Both the position numbers and the translations under genes were made by a program. The notes under the pieces are model-generated. The model was not told the origin of the DNA, did no database searches, and was given only the letters and a program-made list of their open reading frames with translations. This document shows positions 10,201 through 18,518 of a DNA stretch of 64,000 bases, piece after piece (position 1 is the first letter of the stretch; each line of letters starts with the position of its first letter). Origin of the DNA: Fuerstiella sp. (GTDB lineage Bacteria; Planctomycetota; Planctomycetia; Planctomycetales; Planctomycetaceae); the NCBI GenBank assembly GCA_022843805.1, contig JALHMY010000041.1, positions 1-64,000 of the forward strand. The letters are read 5' to 3'.

Positions 10201-10541
10201 GCGCTGCCGGAGCGACCGCCTTTGATGCCACTGTGACCGCCTGTCGGCTTCGTCTGCGTCCGATTCTGATGACTTCGTTCGCATTTATTCTGGGAGTTGT
10301 CCCGCTGGCAGTTGCAAAAGGAGCCGGTGCGGAAATGCGCAGAACTCTGGGTATTGGCGTGTTTGCAGGGATGCTGGGGGTCACCGTGTTCGGAATATTT
10401 CTTACCCCGGTTTTCTACTACGTTCTGGAAGCTGTTGGCTCGTTGTTTGGAAGGAAGCAGACATTGGCTGCCAATGCTGCGGAGCAGACGGCCGTTGTTT
10501 CAGCAGAGCAGATCCGCCTGACTGAGTTTCCGCCTGACTGA
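7245..10541 (+). CDS. RND multidrug efflux permease, HAE1/AcrB family
   Basis: 1098 residues, slightly longer than AcrB. The GTG start at 7245 follows AAAGGAAC at 7232-7239, and MSGISKFFIDRPVFAGVLS is the standard N-terminus. TM4 contains GIVVDDAIVVVEAVEHH with both proton-relay Asp residues, and GLASKNAILIVEFAKEKR in TM10 supplies the relay Lys. Two large periplasmic porter loops follow TM1 and TM7. It would export hydrophobic or amphiphilic compounds by proton antiport, partnered by the adaptor just upstream. The substrate is unknown. The following ECF sigma gene begins only 8 nt after the stop, so the regulator may be cotranscribed. Confidence 0.96.
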   Translation: MSGISKFFIDRPVFAGVLSVVIVLVGGIAVTTLSIAQYPEIAPPTVQVTCTYPGANAAVVADTVAAPIEQQVTGVENMLYMSSQCSNDGQYSLTVTFDVGVNLDMAQVLVQNRVNLAIPSLPDVVKQTGVSVKKKSPSILLVVNIFSPDNSADQLAISNFATINLKDELAQISGVGDITMFGQQDYSMRVWLDPEKIAARSLTVSDVVASLREQNIQVAAGSLARPPVPTGEAFQYTLSTLGRLTTADQFSEIIVRAGRDGDLVRLRDLVSEKRTSESGVSLGGVELGAKNQDTLCYLNGQPSVGLTVYQLPGSNALDTANRIRDKMKDLSRTFPAGISYGIVYDTTPFIEESIHEVFKALRDAILLVGIVVLVFLQSCRATLIPLIAVPVAIIGTFALMAAMGFSLNNLSLLGLVLAIGIVVDDAIVVVEAVEHHLEHGLSPRDAARKAMDEVAVPVVAISLVLMAVFIPCAFISGITGQFFRQFAVTIAVSTFFSALNSLTLSPALAALMLRPKSEQRDPLTRILNLLLGWFFKLFNKSFDTASSVYAMSVGWLLRLSVISLLVYGGLLAATWYGFTHVPLGFVPAQDKGYLLVNVQLPDAASLERTSETMREIDLIARGDKDNPEQYPGIKGVTDVISIPGMSVVQNANGSNFGSMFVILDEFEHRHGSDLSSDNIAAQLRKTTFSRIQDGAVAVFGPPAVDGLGNAGGFKIMILDRAVAGFNALQDAADSFSQAGNSTPGLVGMFNTFRANTPQMYVDVDRTKCKSMGVPLSEVFLTLQVYLGGYYTNDFNQFGRTWQVNLQADPAFRISPEHVRQLKVRNQLGEMVPLGSVVSVSDIGGPGLVTRYNGVNAATVNGGTSPGVSSGQMISLVEELAESELAEGMSFLWTELTFMQIRAGNTAIIVFALAVVLVYLLLAAQYESLRLPLAVILVVPMCLLCSIAGVAMAKMDLNIFVQIGLVVLVGLASKNAILIVEFAKEKRAAGATAFDATVTACRLRLRPILMTSFAFILGVVPLAVAKGAGAEMRRTLGIGVFAGMLGVTVFGIFLTPVFYYVLEAVGSLFGRKQTLAANAAEQTAVVSAEQIRLTEFPPD

Positions 10542-10549
10542 GTATTTGA

Positions 10550-11164
10550 ATGACAGTGCATACCACACCTTTAAGTCTGTTACAGAGAGTGCAGAACCCG
10601 GGTGACCAGGCATCCTGGCAAAGACTCGTGGATACCTACACGCCCTTTATTCGCCGTATTTTGCTGGCGCGAGGGATTCCTGTACAGGACGTCGACGACC
10701 TGGTTCAGGAGGTGTTGTCGGTCGTCGTCAAGGAAATTACGCAGTTCTCGCACAACGGGCGAAGCGGCGCATTTCGACTCTGGATCCGTAACATCCTGAC
10801 GAACCGACTTCGCAGATACCGTGAGATCAATGCCAGAAACGCTGTGGGAGTGGTAGCTACGGAGACCCTTGAGAATATCGAGGACCCGTGCAGCGACCTG
10901 TGCCGAATGTGGGATGAGGAGCATGATCACTGGATTACGCGACGGACGCTGGAGTTAATTCGATCGGAATTCTCTGTGTCGACCTGGGAAGCATTTTCTC
11001 AGCAGATTGTTTTCGGCCAATCTGCTGCACAGACTGCTGAGTTGCTTGGCATTTCCATCAATGCGGCCCTGATTTCGAAATCCCGGGTGCTTCGTCGATT
11101 GCGTGCCGAGGTTGCCGAACTGACTGAGGAGAGTGGCTTACCCCGACGCGAGAACGAAGCCTGA
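10550..11164 (+). CDS. ECF RNA polymerase sigma factor
   Basis: 204 residues. Region 2 has the YTPFIRRILLARGIPVQDVDDLVQ motif and the hydrophobic GAFRLWIRNILTNRLR segment. Region 4 is near the C-terminus (QSAAQTAELLGISINAALISKSRVLRRLR) and forms the -35-recognising helix-turn-helix. The length and the D-DLVQEVL motif fit planctomycete ECF groups that are paired with Ser/Thr kinases. It sits between the RND pump and a PEP-CTERM/kinase pair. No separate anti-sigma gene is present; the zinc-finger-bearing kinase two genes downstream is the obvious candidate partner. Confidence 0.93.
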   Translation: MTVHTTPLSLLQRVQNPGDQASWQRLVDTYTPFIRRILLARGIPVQDVDDLVQEVLSVVVKEITQFSHNGRSGAFRLWIRNILTNRLRRYREINARNAVGVVATETLENIEDPCSDLCRMWDEEHDHWITRRTLELIRSEFSVSTWEAFSQQIVFGQSAAQTAELLGISINAALISKSRVLRRLRAEVAELTEESGLPRRENEA

Positions 11165-11216
11165 CGAACGAAGCCTGAAATTTATCACTTGGGTATTGTC
11201 GAAAAGGTAAGCCTGA

Positions 11217-11288
11217 GCGACTCAAAACAAATATTGGAAATTTTTTGAGAAAACGTGCAGTTCTCTGACAGGATGGATAGCGATCACT
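11217..11288 (+). promoter_or_regulatory. AT-rich leader of the PEP-CTERM/kinase unit, possible ECF-dependent promoter
   Basis: The stretch has TTGGAAATTTTTTGAGAAAACG near 11235 and TCTGACAGG near 11263. A similar pairing (TTGAAAATTTTCGAAACG then CCTGTCAG) lies upstream of the second ECF/PEP-CTERM set at about 52701-52743. The similarity is loose, and the promoter role is inferred. Confidence 0.3.
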
Positions 11289-11369
11289 GCTTTGGGATTT
11301 GGGAGGTTTGGTCACGAACAGTGAACCTTGCCATTCAGAATTTCGAGAATTGTCCTGCAGGGGGTCCAA

Positions 11370-12086
11370 ATGTTTTTTCAACGATTTCGTAGTACCGCAG
11401 CGATGCTGCTGTTTGTTGGGTGCTGGATTGTAATTTCCAATGCAGCCAGTGCCGGTTTGGTTGTCACCGGAAGCCAGTATAGCATGGTGAATCAGAACTT
11501 CCCCATTAACTTCACAGAGCTGGAAACGCTGACGCTTGATGGCTCTGTAAAATCACTGGGTGGAACCGATCTTACGGTTCGGGAAGTAATTACGCCGACT
11601 GCGAACGGGGAATGGCTGGAGTTTGTGTTTGAACGACCGGCGGCGCCACTTGCGGGAAATCCCAATCGATTCTGGAGAACCGACATTTTTGATATCAAAG
11701 TTTCCGAGCCCATCATTTTCGATGGGTTCCAGGTCTATTGGACCATTGATGGTGTTGCGGTAGCGAACCCCGGAACAGATCCATTCGGACTTGGAGATCC
11801 GATCGATAATTTGATTAACCCGTCTCTCGGGAAAGTCTATGGTGCCAGTTTTCAGGGATCACTGTTCAATTCGCCTCTGAACTTCTTCACCAGCCTGTCA
11901 CGTTACCGCTTTATTCTTGAAAACGCCGGTATGGATTCAGACGCCATTAACGGTTTTCGGCTTGGAGCGCATCTGTCGCGAGTGCAGTCTTCGGTGGTTC
12001 CGGAGCCGAATTCTCTGGCACTGTTTGGAACTGGTATTCTCGGAATTCTGATTAGCCTGCGTCGTCGTCGGAAGGAAATTGTCTGA
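11370..12086 (+). CDS. PEP-CTERM sorting-domain protein
   Basis: 238 residues from ATG 11370, which follows AGGGGGT at 11359-11365; the frame also extends upstream without support. It has a signal peptide (about residues 1-28, ending SNAASA), a secreted beta-rich middle of unknown function, and a classic PEP-CTERM tail: VPEPNSLALFGTGILGI followed by SLRRRRKE. Such proteins are exported, cut and anchored by an exosortase, which is not in this window. It lies between an ECF sigma factor and a Ser/Thr kinase, with 26 nt to the kinase, so these are probably one operon. Confidence 0.92.
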   Translation: MFFQRFRSTAAMLLFVGCWIVISNAASAGLVVTGSQYSMVNQNFPINFTELETLTLDGSVKSLGGTDLTVREVITPTANGEWLEFVFERPAAPLAGNPNRFWRTDIFDIKVSEPIIFDGFQVYWTIDGVAVANPGTDPFGLGDPIDNLINPSLGKVYGASFQGSLFNSPLNFFTSLSRYRFILENAGMDSDAINGFRLGAHLSRVQSSVVPEPNSLALFGTGILGILISLRRRRKEIV

Positions 12087-12112
12087 TTCTGCTGAGGAGA
12101 ATTTCTCAGAAA

Positions 12113-15100
12113 ATGAACCGTGAGCCGACAGCCGCCGGAATTGATACGTCTGCCCATCCCGGACCGGCCGAGTTGATTGATTTTTCGCTCGGCCGACTGG
12201 ATGAGTATCAGTCTGCGCTGATCGAAAGGCATATTGAGAGCTGCGAAGTCTGCAGTCAGCAGATGGCACTGGCGGCCGCGCAGGAAGATACTCTGGTTGC
12301 CTGTATTCGTGAAGCTCCGTTCGGCGGATCAGACAATGTTCGCGAATCACTTCGATTGCATGCGGGATACGAATTGCGGGAGATTATCGGTCAGGGTGGT
12401 ATGGCGGTTGTATGGAGGGCATACCATCGCACTCTCGGTCGAAGCGTTGCTTTGAAACAGATTCGATCGGGAACGGCCGCGGGAGCTGACGAAGTCGTTC
12501 GATTTCATCGAGAAGTTACGGCAGCTGCGCAACTGAGTCATCCGGGAATTGTGCAGGTTTTTGACTCAGGCGAGCAGGATGGTCAGCCATACCTGGCAAT
12601 GGAGTTGCTGGAAGGAGGAACTCTGGCCGAACGACTCCAGATGACACCGCTCGACAGTCGCGAAGCTGCCCGTTTGCTCGTGCGACTTTCGGACGCAGTC
12701 CAGTATGCTCACACCCGTGGTATCGTTCACCGTGACCTGAAGCCTGCCAATGTGCTGTTCACATCCCGACCATTATCCGGCGGACCGTTATCGATTGTTG
12801 AATGTGAACCAAAGCTGGCGGATTTCGGGCTTGCACGGCGTGATCATGACCCGGCCTATACACTCAGCGGGATAGCCGTGGGTACCCCTGGATACATGGC
12901 TCCGGAACAAACTGGCGATGGTCGTATTGCCGGGAAATCGGCAGATATCTATGGGCTGGGCGCAATACTTTATCAATGCCTCACCGGACGTCCGCCATTT
13001 GGTGCACCCGATGTTCTGGAAACACTGCGACAGGTCAGGGAAGACACTCCCGTTGCTCCGGTTCGACTGCAGCCTAAGTGTGATCGGGATGTGGAGACGA
13101 TTTGTCTGAAGTGTCTGAATAAAGAACCAGCAGCACGCTATTCCGCTGCCGCTGATCTTCGCGATGACCTGCAGCGATTTCTTGACGGTCATTCAATCTC
13201 CGCGAGGCGAACATCGGTGAGGGAACGGCTGTGGAAATGGTGCCGTCGCCGACCCGCTCAGGCTGCCCTTATCGCGGTGTCAGCAATATTGCTGATCGGT
13301 CTTTCAGCAGCAGGGTGGGTGGTGAGCGGCATCCTGGAAAAGAGTCTCGCAGAACGCACCAAAGCACAGCAGGAGGCGGAGACGCGGCTGCAGCAGATTC
13401 GCGACACCTGGAACGTGAACTTGTGGAATGTCGCCGAAGAAGCTCTGCTTAACGTGCCGGAGTCTCTCGGTATCCGCCGGCGACTACTGGAACTGGCAGT
13501 ACGCCAGTACGAAGATCTGTATCGTGGTCAGGACGCTGCAGACGCGGAAACACAGCACGCTCTCACGATCCTGCTGATTTCTCTTGCGGATGTCATGTCT
13601 GCTCAGGAAGCGAAAACGGAAGGGGATCTGGTCTATACCAAAAGTATCCGACTGAACGATGAGCTACTGCGGAATTATCCTGAGGACAACGACATTCGAC
13701 AGCAGGCCGGAGTCGGCAGGACCCATTATGGACTGCATTTGATTCGAACTGGTCGTGGCTCCGATGCAGTCCGTGTTCTTGCGATCGCTCAGGATATTCT
13801 TGAATCGCTGGTACAGCGCGATGTGAGCCGAACAGAGTGGCGGGGAGCGTTGGCGCAAAACAGCGATGCTGCTGCATCGGCTTCATCGGCAGCAGGATTG
13901 CCGGACCATGCGGTCGCTTTCCATCGGCGGGCCGTTGAACTTGCAAGGGAACTCGACTCCACACAGAATCCGGATGTCGTCATAAAACGCATGCTGACCT
14001 CAATATTCCACAACGCCGGGTTGTTTGAAGCGGACCCTGCCGAAAAAATCAGTCTGCTGCGGAAATCAATGTCGCTGGCAGAACAAATCGTCGCGGAACA
14101 TCCGGAGTCTTGGCAGGGCCGCGATATGCTCGCCAATATTCTGGTTTCACTGGGAAGTTCCCTGAACCAAACCAGTCCGGAAGAAGCCACATCGCAAATC
14201 GACAGAGCGCGAGCCCTCTACGAGGTGCTTGCGATTCAGTTCCCACGGATCCGCTCGCATCGCAGCAATGTTGCCCGATGTGATTACATGTTTGCGGTGA
14301 TGTGCCTGAACACCAGTCGTGACGATCTTGTCCTTGAACGAGTGCAGCGGTCCGCTCGCGCCTACCGGCAATTGCTTGATGAAATCCCGAGCGACGCAGC
14401 GATGGCCGTTCTTTTCACCGACGCACAAAACCTGCTGGGCCTGAAGCTGTCCTCTCAGAGTGATCATGAAGGTGCTGAGACATGCTACAAACAGAATATT
14501 GAGATACTTGAAGCTATCCTCAGAGAGAACGAAACTGACCTTGCGTGTCAGCGGAGTCTTGCTGCAAGCTGCCAGAATTACTCTGAACTGTTACGACTTT
14601 CGGGGCGAACTGAACAGGCGCTAAATTTCGCAAATCGAGCGGTGGAGCTTGGGGAGAGCGTCACTCAGGCGACCGGAGGACGCGAAAGTCCTTTTTCGCA
14701 CCTGATTCCCGCTCATGGCAGTCGAGCGCTCATTCTGCAACAGCTGAACCGACATGGTGAAGCCGTGATTAGCTGGGATCGTATCCTTCAGGTTTCCGGC
14801 AATTCGGCGGTGGCTTCATGGAGAATGTCGCTTCTCTTCTGCCTTGCCGGAGCAGACGATTATCAGCGGGCTGCGAAAGAAGCGGCAGCATTAACTCAGC
14901 GTACGGATATCTCTGCCGATGACCGATACAATCTTGCCTGTATTCTTTCACTGGCCGCTGATCATCTGAGGAAATCGCAGGGTGCCTCCGAACCTGTACC
15001 GTCTCGCCAGGACAGTGTCGAAATCGAACTGGCAATTCAGCAGCTTCAGCAATTGCATCGTGAGGGTTATTTTGAGAATCCGGCTCGCAATGCACACGCC

Positions 15101-15184
15101 CGAACTGATAAGGATCTTGAGCCTCTGCGTGGAGATTCTCGCTTCCGGCAAATCTTTCCGGATGATGATCCTCCCAGGCTCTAA
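12113..15184 (+). CDS. Ser/Thr protein kinase with N-terminal zinc finger and TPR-like repeats
   Basis: 1023 residues. Residues 20-55 include H40-x3-C44-x2-C47, an anti-sigma-type zinc finger. The kinase domain spans about 85-370: Gly loop IIGQGGMAVVWRA, catalytic Lys in VALKQI, HRDLKPANVLF, DFGLAR and GTPGYMAPEQ are all intact. A transmembrane helix lies near 383-405. The remaining ~600 residues are helical TPR-like repeats ending with a segment common in planctomycete kinases (YNLACILSLA, DLEPLRGDSRF). The active kinase would face the cytoplasm with TPRs on the far side of the membrane. With the finger and the ECF gene upstream, a role in controlling that sigma factor is a reasonable inference. 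Confidence 0.94.
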   Translation: MNREPTAAGIDTSAHPGPAELIDFSLGRLDEYQSALIERHIESCEVCSQQMALAAAQEDTLVACIREAPFGGSDNVRESLRLHAGYELREIIGQGGMAVVWRAYHRTLGRSVALKQIRSGTAAGADEVVRFHREVTAAAQLSHPGIVQVFDSGEQDGQPYLAMELLEGGTLAERLQMTPLDSREAARLLVRLSDAVQYAHTRGIVHRDLKPANVLFTSRPLSGGPLSIVECEPKLADFGLARRDHDPAYTLSGIAVGTPGYMAPEQTGDGRIAGKSADIYGLGAILYQCLTGRPPFGAPDVLETLRQVREDTPVAPVRLQPKCDRDVETICLKCLNKEPAARYSAAADLRDDLQRFLDGHSISARRTSVRERLWKWCRRRPAQAALIAVSAILLIGLSAAGWVVSGILEKSLAERTKAQQEAETRLQQIRDTWNVNLWNVAEEALLNVPESLGIRRRLLELAVRQYEDLYRGQDAADAETQHALTILLISLADVMSAQEAKTEGDLVYTKSIRLNDELLRNYPEDNDIRQQAGVGRTHYGLHLIRTGRGSDAVRVLAIAQDILESLVQRDVSRTEWRGALAQNSDAAASASSAAGLPDHAVAFHRRAVELARELDSTQNPDVVIKRMLTSIFHNAGLFEADPAEKISLLRKSMSLAEQIVAEHPESWQGRDMLANILVSLGSSLNQTSPEEATSQIDRARALYEVLAIQFPRIRSHRSNVARCDYMFAVMCLNTSRDDLVLERVQRSARAYRQLLDEIPSDAAMAVLFTDAQNLLGLKLSSQSDHEGAETCYKQNIEILEAILRENETDLACQRSLAASCQNYSELLRLSGRTEQALNFANRAVELGESVTQATGGRESPFSHLIPAHGSRALILQQLNRHGEAVISWDRILQVSGNSAVASWRMSLLFCLAGADDYQRAAKEAAALTQRTDISADDRYNLACILSLAADHLRKSQGASEPVPSRQDSVEIELAIQQLQQLHREGYFENPARNAHARTDKDLEPLRGDSRFRQIFPDDDPPRL

Positions 15185-15280
15185 GCACTCACCGTATTCG
15201 AAGTGGAGTGAATCCTCGCAGATAGAATTTCTGTCCAAAGCAGAAATGGCAGACTGTTGTCTGCACGGATCTTCACATCT

Positions 15281-15928
15281 TCAGGTTGCTGAAAATCGTT
15301 GTACGCCATCCGGCAAATGTGATCGCTCGATTCGGCGTTCCTCGATTCGGCCCTCACCGAGTACACCAGCAGCCAGCCCGATTGTCCCACCAAGAAAATG
15401 GGCCAGCGGGACCGGCGTAAAGGACAAATCGCTGACAAATATGTTCGTCTGGGTGAATGCCTCAAAGAGGGTTTTTCCGGCGAGGCCCACAAGCAGGATG
15501 CTGTGGATCGCTGTGCCTGTCGAATCCCGTTCACGTACTTTCTCCAGAAGAAGGCTTGAAACGAGCAGGCCAAACAGCGCCGTATCAAGTCCGCTCAGTC
15601 CTCGGTAGGAATCAATTTGTGGCAGGCCGTAAATAATACAGAGCGGAATGACTAAGGCTGAGACGAGCAGCGTCCATGCCAGACGCTGTTGACAGCGGAG
15701 TTCACAGCAGGCTCCCAGGAAAGCGAAGACAGCCACGTCCCAGACCAGGTGGTCAGTGGACCAGTGAAGCAAATGGCAGGTCAGAATGCGGTAGGATCCG
15801 ACAAACGTCAGATCATCAAAATGAAGTGAGAATGCTGGCTGAAGTGTGGTGGCAGTATGCAGCAGCAGCACCGCACAAGTCAGAAACAGAGTGATTGGTA
15901 TCTGTTTCAGGTTACTGATGATTTGCAT
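15281..15928 (-). CDS. rrtA: Rhombosortase (rhomboid-type GlyGly-CTERM protease)
   Basis: 215 residues from the ATG at 15928, preceded by AGGAAA; the frame extends further upstream without support. Five or six hydrophobic segments are visible. The rhomboid serine motif is in YRGLSGLDTALFG (Ser about residue 110) and the catalytic His is in PLAHFLGGTIG (about residue 174). The short size and the compact GLSG/H pair fit the rhombosortase subfamily rather than GlpG-type rhomboids. Rhombosortases are proposed to cleave proteins bearing a GlyGly-CTERM tail. The gene directly upstream on the same strand encodes a protein with such a tail, 138 nt away. Note that GSG is the usual core and here it is reached through R-G-L-S-G. 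Confidence 0.82.
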   Translation of the reverse strand: MQIISNLKQIPITLFLTCAVLLLHTATTLQPAFSLHFDDLTFVGSYRILTCHLLHWSTDHLVWDVAVFAFLGACCELRCQQRLAWTLLVSALVIPLCIIYGLPQIDSYRGLSGLDTALFGLLVSSLLLEKVRERDSTGTAIHSILLVGLAGKTLFEAFTQTNIFVSDLSFTPVPLAHFLGGTIGLAAGVLGEGRIEERRIERSHLPDGVQRFSAT

Positions 15929-16066
15929 GGCCGAAGTTTTCCTGTCAGGGCTTGTCGATCCCGAAAAGGCTGGCGAATCGTGGTGGAAGTGGGGACTGTG
16001 AGAAACAGTCCCCCGTGACATGTCGAATGAGCTTCATCCGTGATGCGTAACTGTCGTCCCAGGCAA

Positions 16067-18280
16067 TCATTCGTGTCCTGCGGAGTTGCGACGTCGCCTT
16101 CGTTCTCGCATCGCGGCACCAAAGAGACCTGCTGCCAGAAGGCCCGTGACGGGATCGATCGCACCGCCACCGCCACCGCCGCCACCACCGCCACCGCTGA
16201 ATTCTCGAGTAGAGCTGTTTTCTGACGGGGAACCCCACTGCAGATCGGTGGGTGTTGCTGGTGCCTGAGAGCTTGGACTGGCAGTATTGATTGCCGGAGC
16301 AATGCTGTCGGGACCTGACTGCGGCTGAGGAGTCTCGGATTTTGACGTCAGCTGTGGTTCCTGCGGACCGAGCTTCGCAAGAGACTCATCACGAAGGGTC
16401 TGAAGCTGTTCCTGCAGGCGGGCACGAGCGGCCTCATCTCGCTTTACTCGAGTGACATTACGCCGTTCAATGGCCCATCGCTGAAACTCGGCATCGTTCT
16501 CCAGAACAATGAATGAAGCATACTCTCCGGCGATTGAGTATCCCTCACACAGACTGACGATCTTTTGAACGGATGCCGGGGATTCACCGTTCTGTCGAAT
16601 TTCTCCCATGAGCTCCTGGACCCGCTGAAATGCCCACATTCTTTCGATTTCAGAATTATTGGCTTCCTGCTCCGGCAATGTGACCTGAACCGTTTGAGTG
16701 GTGGGCTGGCCCATGACTTCGGCCTGAACTGTAATGCTGGCCGTGCCCGGTCTTTTGTAACGTCCGAAGAGCCGCAATGGTGAGCCGTAGAACAGATCGG
16801 GCATTGTTCCCGGCGTGATATCATATGTTTCCACGCCATCGACTGTGATACGGACGCTCGTGGCGACTGGTCGCATCAGCTTGCGTCGAAATGCCTGAGA
16901 CTGCCGATCGAAATCATCCTCCTGAGAAACAAAAGCGGCCAGCCCCCCTGCCCCTTCAGCAAGTTGTTTCAGGAGCGGCCGATTTACTTCGTTGCCGATG
17001 CCAATGCAGAAGACTCGTGTGCCTGAGGGTGCTGCTGAGATGAGCGTGAGCAGTTCCGATTGTTCTTTGTTTTCCGTCATGCCGTCCGACAGCAGGACAA
17101 CATTGAGCGGACGGTCGTCATTCTTATACTTGTAGGCGGTCACTACTGCGGGGCGAAGCACGGTACCCCCTCTGGCCTTCTGAGAAAGCAGAAACTCCTG
17201 AGCCGACGCTTTTGACTCGTCGCTGACTTCTGTGATCTGGCCGAAGTGCATCTGAGGCGTATTGTTGAACGTGATGACTTCAAAGCGATCTTCTTTACCA
17301 AGTGCGTTCACAAATGACCCGACTGTATTTCGGGATTGTGTCAGTTTGCCATCGTTGCTCATGCTGCCCGAGATGTCCACAACAAAAACATAGTCCATGC
17401 CGGCGCCATATTCTTCGAGTTCCCTGCCAGCGGTCATTGTCAGCATGAAGTAACCGTCTTCGCCTTTCTGCTTTGAGGCGATCAGGTCAATTCCCGTGCG
17501 AGCTCGCTGAGTATCAAATGCGATCACCAGATCTCGGCTCAGGTCGCCCGCCTCCACTTCCATGCTGGCTCGGGCGTAGTTCTCCGAATGATTCACGATC
17601 ACGAAGCTGTCTTCGTGTGACGGACTGAACATCCTGCTCAGCGGCACTTCACTCTTCACATCCAGTGTGAAGGCGAACTTTCCGGTTGTCGACTGATTGA
17701 TTCCGGTGCGAGTCGTTGTCGCAAGAGGATACACGTACGTTGCATTGTCGTGATCGAAATCCAGTTGCTGGTAATAGGTGATTTTAATGTGCTGCTCAGC
17801 GCCGGCCGGAATCGGAAAGATTCGCAGTTCAAAAGTCTTGTAGTCAACCTGTTCAAGCAGGCCGGGATCCCGTTTGACCACCTTGTAACTTTCGTAGATC
17901 TGACGAGCTCGTTTCTTCTCCACCACCTCACCAATCATTTCCTTCCCATTGATGATCATGCTGAAGTTGCTGACGCTTGCGCCGTTCGGGACAGGAAACG
18001 TGTACAGCGCCTCGACAATACGTTGCTCAGTGTTCCGAAAGACCTGACGAATCTCCGTCACGGCGATTCCATTGTTGATGATCACACTGACATCGTGTTC
18101 TCTGATCTCCAGCACACCGCCAAACCCTCCATCTGCAATCAATAATCCGGATGCCTCAGCGGCATTTTGCTGGAATGCTGCGGCAAGTCCCAGAAGTGCA
18201 ACCACAAACAGAAATGGACGATGGCCCAATCTGGGGACCTGCAGTCTTTTGTCGATTTGCAATGTCGCGATCTGATTCAT
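16067..18280 (-). CDS. VIT and VWA domain surface protein with GlyGly-CTERM-like tail
   Basis: 737 residues. The ATG at 18280 has an excellent AGGAGAT site 5-6 nt upstream. A signal peptide spans about 1-43 (LFVVALLGLAAAF...AEASG). The VIT domain spans about 46-175, and the VWA domain about 290-470 with a complete MIDAS start DISGSMS. A linker rich in Pro, Ser and Gln leads to a run of 11 Gly, then DPVTGLLAAGLFGAAM and an Arg cluster RERRRRR. That Gly-run, hydrophobic helix and basic end is the GlyGly-CTERM plan. VIT/VWA proteins are also known as dedicated sortase targets in marine proteobacteria; here a rhombosortase is the neighbour. Its role is probably surface adhesion or matrix interaction. 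Confidence 0.9.
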   Translation of the reverse strand: MNQIATLQIDKRLQVPRLGHRPFLFVVALLGLAAAFQQNAAEASGLLIADGGFGGVLEIREHDVSVIINNGIAVTEIRQVFRNTEQRIVEALYTFPVPNGASVSNFSMIINGKEMIGEVVEKKRARQIYESYKVVKRDPGLLEQVDYKTFELRIFPIPAGAEQHIKITYYQQLDFDHDNATYVYPLATTTRTGINQSTTGKFAFTLDVKSEVPLSRMFSPSHEDSFVIVNHSENYARASMEVEAGDLSRDLVIAFDTQRARTGIDLIASKQKGEDGYFMLTMTAGRELEEYGAGMDYVFVVDISGSMSNDGKLTQSRNTVGSFVNALGKEDRFEVITFNNTPQMHFGQITEVSDESKASAQEFLLSQKARGGTVLRPAVVTAYKYKNDDRPLNVVLLSDGMTENKEQSELLTLISAAPSGTRVFCIGIGNEVNRPLLKQLAEGAGGLAAFVSQEDDFDRQSQAFRRKLMRPVATSVRITVDGVETYDITPGTMPDLFYGSPLRLFGRYKRPGTASITVQAEVMGQPTTQTVQVTLPEQEANNSEIERMWAFQRVQELMGEIRQNGESPASVQKIVSLCEGYSIAGEYASFIVLENDAEFQRWAIERRNVTRVKRDEAARARLQEQLQTLRDESLAKLGPQEPQLTSKSETPQPQSGPDSIAPAINTASPSSQAPATPTDLQWGSPSENSSTREFSGGGGGGGGGGGAIDPVTGLLAAGLFGAAMRERRRRRNSAGHE

Positions 18281-18328
18281 TGTTATCTCCTGTCGGAAAG
18301 AATGGGGAAACCGAACCAGAAGGCCAAA

Positions 18329-18344
18329 AGCACATGTAGTGCCA
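18329..18344 (-). promoter_or_regulatory. Sigma-54 (-24/-12) promoter for the VIT/VWA-rhombosortase unit
   Basis: On the minus strand TGGCACTACATGTGCT fits the consensus TGGCAC-N5-TTGC with the invariant GG and GC exactly 10 nt apart. The expected start point is near 18318, leaving a ~38-nt leader that contains the AGGAGAT site of the VIT/VWA gene. The adjacent divergent gene is a sigma-54 activator. Confidence 0.75.
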
Positions 18345-18424
18345 AACTGAAGTGGTTGTTGTTAAGTCGTTTTATGTAAACGAGTTGTGGCGAATTAAGG
18401 AAATGTGCAAGCGTTGGTGGAGGA

Positions 18425-18475
18425 TTCCTAAAGTGCATTGGATGTGCATGTGATGTACACTGGATGTATGGCCTG
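18425..18475. promoter_or_regulatory. Possible activator-binding repeats between divergent genes
   Basis: Two TGGATGT elements about 22 bp apart sit inside small dyads: TGCA-N7-TGCA at 18434-18448 and TACA-N5-TGTA at 18456-18468. They lie roughly 100-135 bp upstream of the sigma-54 promoter, where enhancer sites for such activators usually lie. This is inference from position and symmetry only. Confidence 0.3.
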
Positions 18476-18518
18476 CGGTGCTGGGTGGAGGATGAGGATC
18501 ATTTTGGAGATCGGTGTT

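Noticed and set aside
16144-16200. Poly-Gly stretch as a simple-sequence artefact
   Set aside because: It is placed exactly before a hydrophobic helix and Arg cluster and next to a rhombosortase, as expected for a sorting tail.
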